The notes below the pieces were generated by a model, which saw nothing but the letters and a program-made list of their open reading frames with translations, was not told where the DNA came from and did not search any database. A program made the position numbers and the translations under genes. Below, piece by piece: positions 44,915 to 54,321 of a stretch of DNA of 64,000 nt; the first letter of the stretch is position 1; each line of letters starts with the position of its first letter. The stretch covers positions 32,773 through 96,772 of the forward strand of contig NZ_CAKRAS010000002.1 of NCBI RefSeq assembly GCF_934295145.1, in the 5' to 3' direction. This DNA comes from an uncultured Eubacterium sp. (GTDB lineage: Bacteria > Bacillota > Clostridia > Lachnospirales > Lachnospiraceae).

Positions 44915-46311
44915 CTGTCATACCTCCTGCATGCTTCCACAAAATTTGCCGCAAATCTCGGATTGGAATAATAATATAGATGTGGAAATCCTGCCGCATA
45001 CACGTTTCCTGCCTGTATACACTCCCATCCCCTGCTTCGCTTCGGTTTTGTCGCATAAAATGCCGCTCCGTTTTCTGTACTGTCAAAATAGTGGAATTCA
45101 TGTGCTTTGATCCGCTCCCCATTTTTACAGAGCATCTGATCCTCCTTCGCGGTCAATTCTACATAACCGAACCGGCCAAGTTTTCCGGTATAATATGCAT
45201 TTCCTTTTAAAACACCGGCCATCGGCCATCGGCAGGTCTGCATGTCTTCCATAGATTCATGCAGATACATAAATCCGCCGCATTCTGCCAGATAGGGCAT
45301 TCCTGCTGTGATTTTTTCCCGGATATCCCTGCGCATGCTCTCATTCTCACTCAGCTGCTTCGCATACAGTTCCGGATAACCGCCTCCGATCAGCAATCCC
45401 TGCAGATTTTCCGGAAGTTTCTGGTCATGCAATGGCGAAAAAAAGACTGTTTCCGCTCCCAGCATCCGCAACAGATCCAGATTATCCTCATAATAAAAAC
45501 AAAATGCTTCGTCTTTTGCCACGCCGATACGCAGTGTTTCTGCCGATAACGCTTTTACCTGTGCACTCTGCTCCTGATATTCTCGTGGCAAAAACTGTTC
45601 CAGCGGTGTCCACGTAAAATCCGGTGCATCTTCTGCAAGACGAATGATAGCCTCCAGATCAAGGGTATCTGTCAGAATCTCTGCAAGTTTTTCAATCCGC
45701 TCCTGCAGATCCGTCAGTTCTGCCGGTGTCACAAGTCCAAGATGCCGGCTCTCAATGACACATTCTGTCACCTTTGGCACGAATCCCAGCACCGGAATCC
45801 CACATCTTTCTTTGATGACCGGTTCCAGCTGTCGGCACATAAATTCTGACGTCTGATTCAGGATCACACCACCGATATGTGATTCCGGCTGCATCTGCAT
45901 AAATCCCTGAATCAAGGCTGCCACCGACAGACTCATTCCCCGCATATTTACCACCAGAATAACCGATGTATCTGTCACATCCGCCAGTTCCCAGGAAGAG
46001 GCCGTCAGTGTAACCCCTGCCACGCCGTCATAAAATCCCATGACACCTTCCATCACTGCCAGGTCTGCCTGCTGCGCATGGGTGCCAAACAATGTTCGGG
46101 TCAGCTCCCGACCAGAAAAATAGGTATCCAGATTCCGGGACGGTACTCCAAGCACTCTTGTATGAAATAACGGATCAATATAATCCGGTCCACATTTAAA
46201 AGATGCCAGATTTCGTCCTTTATTTTTCAATGCCTGCAGCAGTCCACAGGTAATCAGCGTCTTCCCACTGCCACTGTTTGGCGCCGCCAGCATAATACGC
46301 GGTATCTTCAT
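44911..46311 (-). CDS. cbiA: Cobyrinate a,c-diamide synthase
   Basis: It amidates the a and c carboxylates of cobyrinate with glutamine and ATP. The 466-residue protein begins MKIPRIMLAAPNSGSGKTLITCGLLQAL (DTBS-like P-loop), has FKCGPDYIDPLFH and NLDTYF, and a C-terminal glutaminase domain with its Cys in MPYLAECGGFMYLHE. GGGGGGAG precedes the ATG at 46311, inside a longer frame. It lies 25 bases after the CobK-CbiE-CbiT gene and overlaps cobT. Confidence 0.95.
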   Translation of the reverse strand: MKIPRIMLAAPNSGSGKTLITCGLLQALKNKGRNLASFKCGPDYIDPLFHTRVLGVPSRNLDTYFSGRELTRTLFGTHAQQADLAVMEGVMGFYDGVAGVTLTASSWELADVTDTSVILVVNMRGMSLSVAALIQGFMQMQPESHIGGVILNQTSEFMCRQLEPVIKERCGIPVLGFVPKVTECVIESRHLGLVTPAELTDLQERIEKLAEILTDTLDLEAIIRLAEDAPDFTWTPLEQFLPREYQEQSAQVKALSAETLRIGVAKDEAFCFYYEDNLDLLRMLGAETVFFSPLHDQKLPENLQGLLIGGGYPELYAKQLSENESMRRDIREKITAGMPYLAECGGFMYLHESMEDMQTCRWPMAGVLKGNAYYTGKLGRFGYVELTAKEDQMLCKNGERIKAHEFHYFDSTENGAAFYATKPKRSRGWECIQAGNVYAAGFPHLYYYSNPRFAANFVEACRRYDR

Positions 46312-46336
46312 TTTGCCACTCCCCCCTTTCTGCTTT

Positions 46337-48490
46337 TTACTCCCCCTGCTTTCTTCCTCCAAAAGAAATCACATAAACGGGATTCTGTCCCATCATCAGA
46401 TGATACTGCCCCAGTTTCTTTGATTTTGATATATTCACAGAAGCGATGTCTGCATCCAAAATGCCCCACTCCTGCAAAAGCGCAGTGATCTCCGCCAGTG
46501 TCTCCAGTGCGATACAGTTGACCACAATACGGATCTGCGGATTTTTTTCCCGCAATAATCCGATAATTTCTCTCATATTTCCACCTGTTCCGCCCAAAAA
46601 TGCATGGGTCGGTATCGGCAGTCCCTCAAAAGCCTCCGGTGCTTTTCCATGAATGATCTGAAGATTGGAAACGCCGAATTTTTTCTGGTTTTCCCGAATC
46701 AGTTCTGCCGCTTCTTCCTTCTGCTCAATCGCATATACCATGCCCTGATCCGCCATGCGGGCTGCTTCGATGGATACAGAACCGGTTCCGGCTCCCACAT
46801 CATAGATAATGGAATCCTCACAGAGCTGCAGCTTTGACAGGGAAATACTGCGCACTTCCTCTTTCGTCATCGGCACTTTTGCCCGGATAAAAGCCTCATC
46901 CGGAATGCCATGGGTAATAACCGGTGCGGCATGCTCTTTTTTCTCCAACAGCACCACACTGACGCCTGCCGAATCGTAATTCTGAAAATCCACCGGTGTT
47001 CCGGTTGTGATCTGTTCCTCCGGATAACTCAGGTTCGTTCCCACCGACATGGAAACTTCATTCATTTCATAGGTTAAAAGAAGTTCTGCCAGTTCCCTGA
47101 TACTCTTTGCATCAGAAGCCAGTGTAAACACTTTTCTGCTTTTTTTCAGTGCAGCCAGCAAATTCATCTGTCGTCCGTGCATACTTGTCAGCAGCATATC
47201 ATCCCAGGATGTCTGCAGTTTTGCTGCAAAATACACTCCACTGGAAATACCACAGATCAGATGCAACGGATACTCTGCCAGCGCATCTGTCAGCTTCTTC
47301 GCACCGCTGTAAAATCCAACGTCTCCCGACAAAGCGATCACAATGTGCCGATATTCCGAATGAGTTCTGATATATTCTGCAATCTCTGTACTCAGATACA
47401 TGGAAACCATCTGTTTTTGTACAATAATTTCTGCCGATTTTTGTTCAGCATCTTTTCGACAGATTTCCCAGTTCTTCAGACTCTCCTGCACCGCCTCCAG
47501 CATCCGTTTTGCACCGATGATGCAGTCTGCCTGTTCACAGGTCAGAAATCCTTCCAATGTCATAGTCTCCGGTGTTCCCATACCAATACCAAGCAGCGTG
47601 ATCTCCGGCTTTTCTGCTTTCTTCATTTCACTTTCGTTTTGCACAGTTTTCTGTGCTTTATCTTTTTTCGAATGATCAGGATCTGTTTCCAATACGGTTT
47701 CTGTCTGACCTTCTTCCCGCAGGATCAGCTGCTCTACTTCCTGCATGGAATACCCGCTTTCCTGCACCGGACGCCGGATTACCACGCAGGTCGCCCCCGC
47801 CTCTTTTGCCGCCTGCACTTTATCTGCAAAGCCTCCGGCCGCACCGGATTCCTTTGTCAGTAAAAAAGATGCATTTGTTTCCTGCAGCAGCGTCACATTC
47901 ATATTTTTTGAAAACGGCCCCTGCATACAGATCAGCTGTTTTTTCGGTAGGCCGATCCGTTCTGCCGTTGTAAAGGCTTCTGCCTGGGGCAGTACTCTTG
48001 CATACAGACGGTCTGTGTCCGAAATCCGCTCAGTAATCTCCGGCAGTTCTTTTAAACCTGTCGTCAGTAAAATATTTCCCTGCTGGGTCTCCAGCCAGTC
48101 TACTGCCTCCTGACAAGTTGCAAAGGACACGATATGATCAAATTCTGACAAATCCAAAGTCTCACGCTGCAGACGGACATAACGCATTCCCGCCGCTTCG
48201 CAGGCCTTTCTGATATTTGCGGTTACTTCCACCGCATGTGGATGCGTTGCGTCAATAACTGCCTTCAAGCCGTCTGACATCCGTTCACGGATCTGATGCT
48301 CCATTTCGGCTGCATCCATACGTCCGGTATGTACCTGCACATATTCCGAAGTTTCTGATTCTAATAACTCTTCTCCGTATTCTGTTGCCACACAGATTTC
48401 CGCATATATCTGATGATCCTTCAAAAATCCTGCCAGCTGTCGTCCCTCGCTCGTTCCGGCAAACACCAGCCAGGCTGTCTGCTTTCTCAT
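46337..48490 (-). CDS. Triple fusion: precorrin-6A reductase (CbiJ/CobK) - CbiE - CbiT
   Basis: A 717-residue three-domain enzyme. About 1-260 is CbiJ/CobK: WLVFAGTSEGRQLAGFL, VIDATHPHAVEVTANI, LLTTGLKEL. A charged linker (about 261-297, Glu/Lys/Asp-rich) follows. About 298-500 is the CbiE methylase: LLGIGMGTPETMTLEGF, IVIALSGDVGFYSGAKKL. About 515-717 is CbiT: YDVGAGTGSVSIEAARM and HAFLGGTGGNMREI. Together they reduce precorrin-6A and carry out C5 and C15 methylation with decarboxylation. The start at 48490 overlaps the cbiH stop (ATGA). Confidence 0.92.
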   Translation of the reverse strand: MRKQTAWLVFAGTSEGRQLAGFLKDHQIYAEICVATEYGEELLESETSEYVQVHTGRMDAAEMEHQIRERMSDGLKAVIDATHPHAVEVTANIRKACEAAGMRYVRLQRETLDLSEFDHIVSFATCQEAVDWLETQQGNILLTTGLKELPEITERISDTDRLYARVLPQAEAFTTAERIGLPKKQLICMQGPFSKNMNVTLLQETNASFLLTKESGAAGGFADKVQAAKEAGATCVVIRRPVQESGYSMQEVEQLILREEGQTETVLETDPDHSKKDKAQKTVQNESEMKKAEKPEITLLGIGMGTPETMTLEGFLTCEQADCIIGAKRMLEAVQESLKNWEICRKDAEQKSAEIIVQKQMVSMYLSTEIAEYIRTHSEYRHIVIALSGDVGFYSGAKKLTDALAEYPLHLICGISSGVYFAAKLQTSWDDMLLTSMHGRQMNLLAALKKSRKVFTLASDAKSIRELAELLLTYEMNEVSMSVGTNLSYPEEQITTGTPVDFQNYDSAGVSVVLLEKKEHAAPVITHGIPDEAFIRAKVPMTKEEVRSISLSKLQLCEDSIIYDVGAGTGSVSIEAARMADQGMVYAIEQKEEAAELIRENQKKFGVSNLQIIHGKAPEAFEGLPIPTHAFLGGTGGNMREIIGLLREKNPQIRIVVNCIALETLAEITALLQEWGILDADIASVNISKSKKLGQYHLMMGQNPVYVISFGGRKQGE

Positions 48491-49215
48491 ATCCGATATC
48501 CCCTCGGTGTCACCATGCATCCATTGATTTCTTTTGTCTGGGAGTTTCCAATGAACACTGTAGTAAACATATCTACTTTCAGATCCCGTAATTCTTTTAA
48601 TGTGTAAATGTGTTTTTCCTCGCCGTCACGGCCAATCTGGCTGACAGTTGCGCACACCAGTGTCTCCGGCTGATACTGCAGGATCAAATCACATGCTTTC
48701 TGCAGATAGTCATGCCGTTTTTTGCTGGATGGGTTATACAGACAGATAACAAAATCTGCTTCAGCCGCTGCCAGCAGACGTTTTTCAATCTTTTCCCATG
48801 GTGTCAGCAGGTCACTGAGACTGATCAGGGCAAAATCATGGATCAGTGGTGCACCAAGTACTGCCGCTCCACCGATGGCCGCTGTCACACCCGGCACACA
48901 CTCTACTTCCACATCCGGATATTCCTGGCCGATTTCCAGCATCAGTCCGCTCATGCCATACACGCCGGCATCTCCACTGCAGATCATGGCTGTTGTCTTT
49001 CCTTCTTCTGCCTTTTCAAATGCCATCCGGCAACGCTCTACTTCCTGTTTCATTGGTGTGGTCAGGAATTCTTTTCCTGCAAAATGCTCCTGCACCAGAT
49101 CCACATATACAGTATAGCCGATGATCACATCACAGGATTCCAATGCTTTTACGGCACGGATCGTCATCTGTTCATATGCGCCCGGTCCAATTCCAACTAC
49201 ATATATTTTCTTCAC
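48487..49215 (-). CDS. cbiH: Cobalt-precorrin-3 C17-methyltransferase
   Basis: The ring-contraction methyltransferase of the anaerobic pathway. The 242-residue protein opens with VKKIYVVGIGPGAYEQMTIRAV, then ICSGDAGVYGMSGLMLE and CVPGVTAAIGGAAVLGAPL, and LISLSDLLTPWE, as in CbiH/CobJ. The start is judged to be GTG at 49215 because GGGAGGA lies nine bases before it; a GTG twelve codons upstream overlaps cbiG and has no ribosome binding site. No extra Fe-S C-terminal domain is present. Confidence 0.93.
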   Translation of the reverse strand: MKKIYVVGIGPGAYEQMTIRAVKALESCDVIIGYTVYVDLVQEHFAGKEFLTTPMKQEVERCRMAFEKAEEGKTTAMICSGDAGVYGMSGLMLEIGQEYPDVEVECVPGVTAAIGGAAVLGAPLIHDFALISLSDLLTPWEKIEKRLLAAAEADFVICLYNPSSKKRHDYLQKACDLILQYQPETLVCATVSQIGRDGEEKHIYTLKELRDLKVDMFTTVFIGNSQTKEINGCMVTPRGYRI

Positions 49216-49243
49216 GATAGTTCTTCCTCCCAATATAACTTTA

Positions 49244-50404
49244 TCACTCACATCTGATGGTGTTCTGATTCTGTCTCAGTATTTTTCCATCCACAGATTC
49301 CTCGAACATGTTCTGATTCAATAATGCCACGGTAACTCCATTTTCAGCCTGTTTTCTGCAGATCCAGTCAGGATGTTCCCGCCGTTCTTCCGGCAATGCC
49401 GCCACCGCTGCACGTTCACACACATTTCCGACACCAGTTGTTCTTTTTACAAAATCAGAAACCGGATATTCCCCCGGAACTGCAAGTAATTCTTCTGCAG
49501 AAAAAGTCTCAAACGGCACCTTCCATGCCGCTGCCAGCTGACAGATTGCCGGTTCTTCCGCTTTCAGATCAATGGATGCGATTTTACAGATACTCTCCGT
49601 ATGGATCTGACAGGAATCCAGCACTTGCCTTACCTGTGAAAAAAGTTCCTTTGGATTCTTATTTTTCCTACATCCGATACCAAGAATCACGGTCTGCGGC
49701 ACCAATACCAGAACATTCTCCGGCCATCCGCCATGAACAGACACTACAATGCCTGCAATCTGCTCTGTTTTTCTCTGATCTGACGCTTCCAGAAAATCCT
49801 CTTTTTCCTCAAAACGCAAATATTCTTCCGGCCAGTCTCCCTTGATCTTCACACCTGGTTCCGCATAAAACGGAAGTTTTTTCCCGGTCACAAACACCGC
49901 AGCCGCATATTTGGCAAGCACGCGGTCCATGATTCGCAGTTTCTGATTCTGCGCCCACACATCCACGGCCAGCCGTCCATTGACGTCCGAAGCCGTGGTG
50001 ATCACAGGATCTGCTCCGATGCCATCTGCCACAAGAACCGCCCATGCATTGCCGCCGCCCAGATGCCCGGACAGCAGCGAGATTACATGCACACCGCACT
50101 CGTCTGCCACAAGAACCGCCGGATCACAGTATTTGTTACACACAAAAGGCGCAATGGTGCGCACTGCAATTCCGCAGGCGCCAATAAAGATCAACAACTC
50201 AGACTGTGAAAAAACGTCCTGACACCAGGATTGCAGTCCATCTTTCACTGACTGTAAACCTTCCGCAGCATATTTTTCTGCAATCTGCTTTTTCCCACTG
50301 TATAAAACAACTTCTGTATGTTCCAGTCCGCGCAGCGACTCCCGTATCCGGCAGGACAGCACATAACCATTCTCTGTAAAGGATATGATTCTGACTCTGT
50401 TCAT
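49244..50404 (-). CDS. cbiG: Cobalt-precorrin-5A hydrolase
   Basis: It opens the delta-lactone and releases acetaldehyde in the anaerobic pathway. The 386-residue protein has an N-terminal region with FIGACGIAVRTIAPF, VISLLSGHLGGGNAWA and ITTASDVNGRLAVDVWA (classic CbiG), and a C-terminal domain with LGIGCRKNKNPKELF and KRTTGVGNVCERAAVA. A GTG directly before the chosen ATG could also be used. It lies 17 bases after cbiF. CbiG marks the anaerobic rather than the oxygen-dependent route. Confidence 0.94.
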   Translation of the reverse strand: MNRVRIISFTENGYVLSCRIRESLRGLEHTEVVLYSGKKQIAEKYAAEGLQSVKDGLQSWCQDVFSQSELLIFIGACGIAVRTIAPFVCNKYCDPAVLVADECGVHVISLLSGHLGGGNAWAVLVADGIGADPVITTASDVNGRLAVDVWAQNQKLRIMDRVLAKYAAAVFVTGKKLPFYAEPGVKIKGDWPEEYLRFEEKEDFLEASDQRKTEQIAGIVVSVHGGWPENVLVLVPQTVILGIGCRKNKNPKELFSQVRQVLDSCQIHTESICKIASIDLKAEEPAICQLAAAWKVPFETFSAEELLAVPGEYPVSDFVKRTTGVGNVCERAAVAALPEERREHPDWICRKQAENGVTVALLNQNMFEESVDGKILRQNQNTIRCE

Positions 50405-50421
50405 CACACTTCCGCTTTCTG

Positions 50422-51180
50422 TTACTGTTTTGCTTTTCTGAATTCTGTTGTAAACTCCGGATGATACAGTTCGGATCTGTCATAGTTTGTATGTGTCACC
50501 GCATCACCGATGATCATCAACGCAGTTTTTGTAATATTATGTTCTTTTGCAGTCTGTGCCAGTGTTCCCACAGTACAGATATATTTTTCTTCTTCCGGCC
50601 AGGTTGCCTTGTATACAATGGCTGCCGGTGTGTCTGCGGTATATCCGCCTGCAATCAGTTCTTTTGACAATTCTTCCAGCAGTCCGGTGCTCAAAAATAC
50701 CACCATGGTTGCCTGATGTGCCGCAAAAGAAGCAATGCTTTCACGGTCCGGTACCGGTGTCCGGCCTGCCATTCGTGTAATGATCACGCTCTGAGACACA
50801 TTCGGAAGGGTATATTCCAGATTCAGCGCTGAGGCTGCACCGCAAAAAGCACTGACCCCCGGGCAGCTCTCATATGGAATTCCCATCTCATCCAGACGAT
50901 CCATCTGCTCCCGGATCGCGCCGTAAATACACGGATCACCGGTGTGCAGACGAACGATCATCTTATCTTTTTCATGTGCCTGTTCCATTACTTCCAGCAC
51001 CTCTTCCAGTGTCATTGTCGCACTGTTATATACCTCGCATCCCTCTTTTTTGTACTCCAACAACTGTGGATTTACAAGAGATCCTGCATAAATGATCACA
51101 TCTGCCTGTTCCAGCAGATTTTTTCCCCTTACAGTAATCAGATCCGGTGCACCACTTCCTGCACCAACAAAATGTACCAT
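50422..51180 (-). CDS. cbiF: Cobalt-precorrin-4 C11-methyltransferase
   Basis: A 252-residue SAM-dependent tetrapyrrole methylase. It has MVHFVGAGSGAPDLITVRGKNLLEQADVIIYAGSLVN, IVRLHTGDPCIYGAIREQMD and SCPGVSAFCGAASALNLEYTLP, matching CbiF/CobM. GAGGAGG precedes the ATG. It is followed by cbiG and preceded by cbiD, 75 bases away, in the same transcript direction. Confidence 0.95.
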   Translation of the reverse strand: MVHFVGAGSGAPDLITVRGKNLLEQADVIIYAGSLVNPQLLEYKKEGCEVYNSATMTLEEVLEVMEQAHEKDKMIVRLHTGDPCIYGAIREQMDRLDEMGIPYESCPGVSAFCGAASALNLEYTLPNVSQSVIITRMAGRTPVPDRESIASFAAHQATMVVFLSTGLLEELSKELIAGGYTADTPAAIVYKATWPEEEKYICTVGTLAQTAKEHNITKTALMIIGDAVTHTNYDRSELYHPEFTTEFRKAKQ

Positions 51181-51255
51181 ACGTTTTTCCTCCTCTTGAT
51201 TTCTTCTTACATTTATATTTACTCTTTTTTCTATCTGTTTTTGTGAGGCATCGCA

Positions 51256-52500
51256 TTATCGTTCTGCCAGCAGACACTCAAGCAGTTCTTCTGCCCTGTC
51301 TGTCCGCCCAAGCTCACCCATGGCATTCGAATATAATACCGCACCGATCTGCAATTGTCCCTGCGCCCGGTGATTCAGATAATACTCCACTTTCTCTGTT
51401 ATGATCTGCAGCGTTTTTTCCCAGAAAGGCGTCTGTTTTAAAATTGCAAGCCCTTCGTCTGTGGTCACCGCTGCCAGAATCTGATTGGCCGTTTTGGCAT
51501 CTGCCCCTGCACGCAGCGCGCAGGCCGCCATAATCTCCATACGGGCATCCGCATCTCTGGAATGAGTATTCATAATGCCCCCGGCCACTTTAATAAACTT
51601 TCCGATGTGGGCCACAAACAAAATGCCTTTTAAACCCATATTTACTGCAAAATCAATGGTCTGCCCCACATAATTACTGCATTTGACCGCTTCCTCTGCC
51701 TCAAAAGGGAAGTGACCGGACAAATACTGCAGTCCATAATTTCCCGGGGCAATCAGCAGATACTCTTTTCCACCGGAAGCTTTCTGTTTCATTTCCACTT
51801 CAATACTGGAGATCAGTGCCTTTTCACTCATCGGTTCCACAATTCCGCTGGTTCCAAGAATGGAGATTCCTCCAAGGATTCCAAGCCTTGGATTAAAAGT
51901 CCGCTTTGCGGTATCTGCTCCTTCCGGTACACAGATGCACACGCTTACCCCACCGGAATATCCATATTTCTCACAGACCGCCCGTACTTCCTTCTCGATC
52001 ATGCTGCGGGGTACTTTGTTGATGGCAGGTGCTCCGATGGGCTGTTCCAGCCCTGGAAGGGTGATGGTTCCAACACCTGTTCCGGCTGTAATTCCTACCA
52101 CAGCATTTTTTTCTTTTAAATGCTTCTCACCGGAATTTTTCTTCTCTCTACACTCTGATCCGTCATGTGCAAATACTTTTCGCAGCTTTTTTGCCTCTTC
52201 CACTTCGCACAGATTTACCTCCGCATACACCAGAATACCGTTGGTCACATCCGGATCATCCCCGCCATCCTTGCGGATGGCACAGGATACTGCATCCTGC
52301 CCGCGCTTCACATCCAGCACTTCCAGCCAGATGCGAATGCCCTTCGGGGTAAGCAGCTCCACCACGGGAAGCTCCTCTTTTGCAAACAGCATTGTTGCCG
52401 CTGCCTTAGCCGCTGCCGCCGCACAACTTCCCGTAGTGTAGCCGAAACGCATTTTTTTATTGTCTTTTATAACAAAATACTCTTCCAGTCCGTTTTTCAT
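51256..52500 (-). CDS. cbiD: Cobalt-precorrin-5B C1-methyltransferase
   Basis: The anaerobic-pathway C1 methylase. The 414-residue protein has RFGYTTGSCAAAAAKAAATM near the N-terminus (the CbiD hallmark), then VGITAGTGVGTITLPGLEQPIGAPAINKVPR, GILGGISILGTSGIVEPMSE and GNYGLQYL. The open frame extends about 70 codons upstream into basic low-complexity sequence overlapping the LysR gene, so the ATG at 52500 with GGAG upstream is preferred. It is separated from LysR by 73 bases. Confidence 0.95.
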   Translation of the reverse strand: MKNGLEEYFVIKDNKKMRFGYTTGSCAAAAAKAAATMLFAKEELPVVELLTPKGIRIWLEVLDVKRGQDAVSCAIRKDGGDDPDVTNGILVYAEVNLCEVEEAKKLRKVFAHDGSECREKKNSGEKHLKEKNAVVGITAGTGVGTITLPGLEQPIGAPAINKVPRSMIEKEVRAVCEKYGYSGGVSVCICVPEGADTAKRTFNPRLGILGGISILGTSGIVEPMSEKALISSIEVEMKQKASGGKEYLLIAPGNYGLQYLSGHFPFEAEEAVKCSNYVGQTIDFAVNMGLKGILFVAHIGKFIKVAGGIMNTHSRDADARMEIMAACALRAGADAKTANQILAAVTTDEGLAILKQTPFWEKTLQIITEKVEYYLNHRAQGQLQIGAVLYSNAMGELGRTDRAEELLECLLAER

Positions 52501-52573
52501 CTCATCTGTGCTCCAAATAGGTTTTTTACATCTTTCTGCTGTTATTTCTGTTTTGTGAACGCCGTCTCTCCTG

Positions 52574-53488
52574 TCAGGCTTCTTTTCCGCTCTCCTGCGG
52601 ATTTGTCTCCAGGAACGGCAGAATCTTCTCCAGAGAAGGATTCTCCGTTTTCGGCATCCACGCTGCAATGATATCAATGGTATCCTCTGATCCGCCAAAA
52701 GGTACTGACACAAGCCTTCCCCTGGACTGTAGCGGAATGGACAGATATGCCGGCAGGATCGTCACCCCCATATTTGCAGACAGCATCAGCAGGATTGTCT
52801 CAACATCCTCGATCTTCGCCACCACATTCGGGTGATAACCACGTTTCCAGAATGTTTCTATGATTCGTTTATCCTCACCGATCTCACTTTCCGGCGTACA
52901 GGCAAGGATCAGGTTTTCATCTTTCAGATCCGTTCTAGTCACATACGGTTTCTGCGCCAGGATATGGGTTCGTGGAAACACTGCCGACATGCGCTCTGTG
53001 CTGATTTTCAGTACTTCCACATCCTGATAGTACCGCTCCTCAAACATTGGCATCAGTACCAGATCCAGATCTCCATTTTTCAGCATTTTTAACAGCATGG
53101 ACGGGCTCTGGCTCGTAAACTTCATGGCAATATTCGGATATTTCTCATTGAAAGCCTGAATCTTCTCAGCCAGCCCTGTATTACCGATACCAACGGAAAA
53201 ACCGATTTTCAGAGAACCGATAAATCCGCTGGAAGCCTCTCTTGTCCGCTCAATGGCTGTATCAATTCGTTTTAAAATAGAAGAAGCTTCTTTTAAAAAC
53301 ACTTTTCCTGCCGGTGTCAGCACTACTTTTTTCTTGGTACGCTCAAACAGGCTCACGCCAAGCTGCTCCTCCAGTGCCTTGATCTGCTGGGTTACCGCAG
53401 TCTGGGAAACATACATGGTTTCCGCCGCTTTGGTAAAATTCAGTTCATGAGCCACCGCTAGAAAATATTCCAGTTGTCTGCTATTCAT
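52574..53488 (-). CDS. LysR-family transcriptional regulator (within the cbi cluster)
   Basis: A 304-residue LysR regulator. The N-terminal winged helix-turn-helix is MNSRQLEYFLAVAHELNFTKAAETMYVSQTAVTQQIKALEEQLGVSLFER, shown here only as its position (residues 1-50). The effector-binding domain starts near SLKIGFSVGIG. Its start overlaps the aldolase stop by four bases (ATGA), so the two are translationally coupled. The target is not evident: it could control the aldolase, the downstream cbi genes or both. Effector unknown. Confidence 0.9.
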   Translation of the reverse strand: MNSRQLEYFLAVAHELNFTKAAETMYVSQTAVTQQIKALEEQLGVSLFERTKKKVVLTPAGKVFLKEASSILKRIDTAIERTREASSGFIGSLKIGFSVGIGNTGLAEKIQAFNEKYPNIAMKFTSQSPSMLLKMLKNGDLDLVLMPMFEERYYQDVEVLKISTERMSAVFPRTHILAQKPYVTRTDLKDENLILACTPESEIGEDKRIIETFWKRGYHPNVVAKIEDVETILLMLSANMGVTILPAYLSIPLQSRGRLVSVPFGGSEDTIDIIAAWMPKTENPSLEKILPFLETNPQESGKEA

Positions 53489-54195
53489 GTTTCGTTTTCA
53501 CCTTCCGGTTTGTTGTATTTGACATACCCCGGATGTCTGCCTGGGATCTTGTATCCATTTTGGCGCAGATCCATCAGTCCGTCAATCTGATTCTTTGGCA
53601 TATCCGGTGCTCCACCAAGCAAATGGACATACAAAGAAGTTTTTGCGTACATCTCCAGTGACTCCATGCGGAAATAAGCACGGGTAAGGCTGTCTCCTAC
53701 CGTCAGTGCTCCGTGATGTGCCAGCAGAATTGCATCGTGTTCCTGCAGGTACGGTGCGATGGAATCCGGTACTTCATCTGTGGAAGGTTTGGCATACGGT
53801 GCAATCGGAACTGCACCGAGATTTACGATAAACTCCATCACATGATAGCCGTCCAGTGGACGTCCGATGGATGCAAACGTTGTAGCGATCGGCGGATGCG
53901 CATGTACCACTGCCTTTACATCCTCACGCTCTTTATAACAACGAAAATGCATTTTCATCTCAGAAGACGGTTTGTATCCTTCTGCAGCAGAAATTACGGT
54001 TCCGTCCTCTTTCATATGCACCAGAATTTCCGGAGTCATTACTGCCTTACTTACACCAGACGGAGTACATAAAAACGTACCGTCTTCCAGTTTTACAGAT
54101 ACATTTCCATCATTTGCTGCCACAATGCCGCGCTGCCACATTTTATGGCAGACATCACAGATTTCTTTGCGTTCTTTCATTGCATTTAATTCCAT
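53485..54195 (-). CDS. Class II aldolase/adducin-family protein (fuculose-phosphate aldolase-like)
   Basis: A 236-residue zinc aldolase. GNVSVKLEDGTFLCTPSGVSK, the acid/base Glu in GYKPSSEMKMH, the zinc ligands in VVHAHPPIATTFAS and LLAHHGALTVGDSL are all present. Members split short sugar phosphates such as L-fuculose-1-phosphate or act as epimerases. No fucose genes are near; the gene is embedded among cobalamin genes and coupled to a LysR regulator. One possible link is aldehyde or linker metabolism, but that is speculative. Confidence 0.85.
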   Translation of the reverse strand: MELNAMKERKEICDVCHKMWQRGIVAANDGNVSVKLEDGTFLCTPSGVSKAVMTPEILVHMKEDGTVISAAEGYKPSSEMKMHFRCYKEREDVKAVVHAHPPIATTFASIGRPLDGYHVMEFIVNLGAVPIAPYAKPSTDEVPDSIAPYLQEHDAILLAHHGALTVGDSLTRAYFRMESLEMYAKTSLYVHLLGGAPDMPKNQIDGLMDLRQNGYKIPGRHPGYVKYNKPEGENET

Positions 54196-54321
54196 ATCAT
54201 ATTCCTCACAATCTCTTCTGCTACTTCATATATTTTTATCTCGCATATCTTCGGCTTCATCTTAGCATTTTCCCGCGATACGAAGGCACAAATCATTCTT
54301 TGATGTCATACCTGACATTTC

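Noticed and set aside
47177..47863. 228-codon plus-strand open frame within the CbiJ-CbiE-CbiT gene
   Set aside because: Antisense shadow of a clear three-domain enzyme; product is Cys/His/Phe-rich with no family resemblance.
48610..49257. 215-codon plus-strand open frame opposite cbiH
   Set aside because: Antisense shadow of cbiH with no start signal; same composition artefact as elsewhere in the window.
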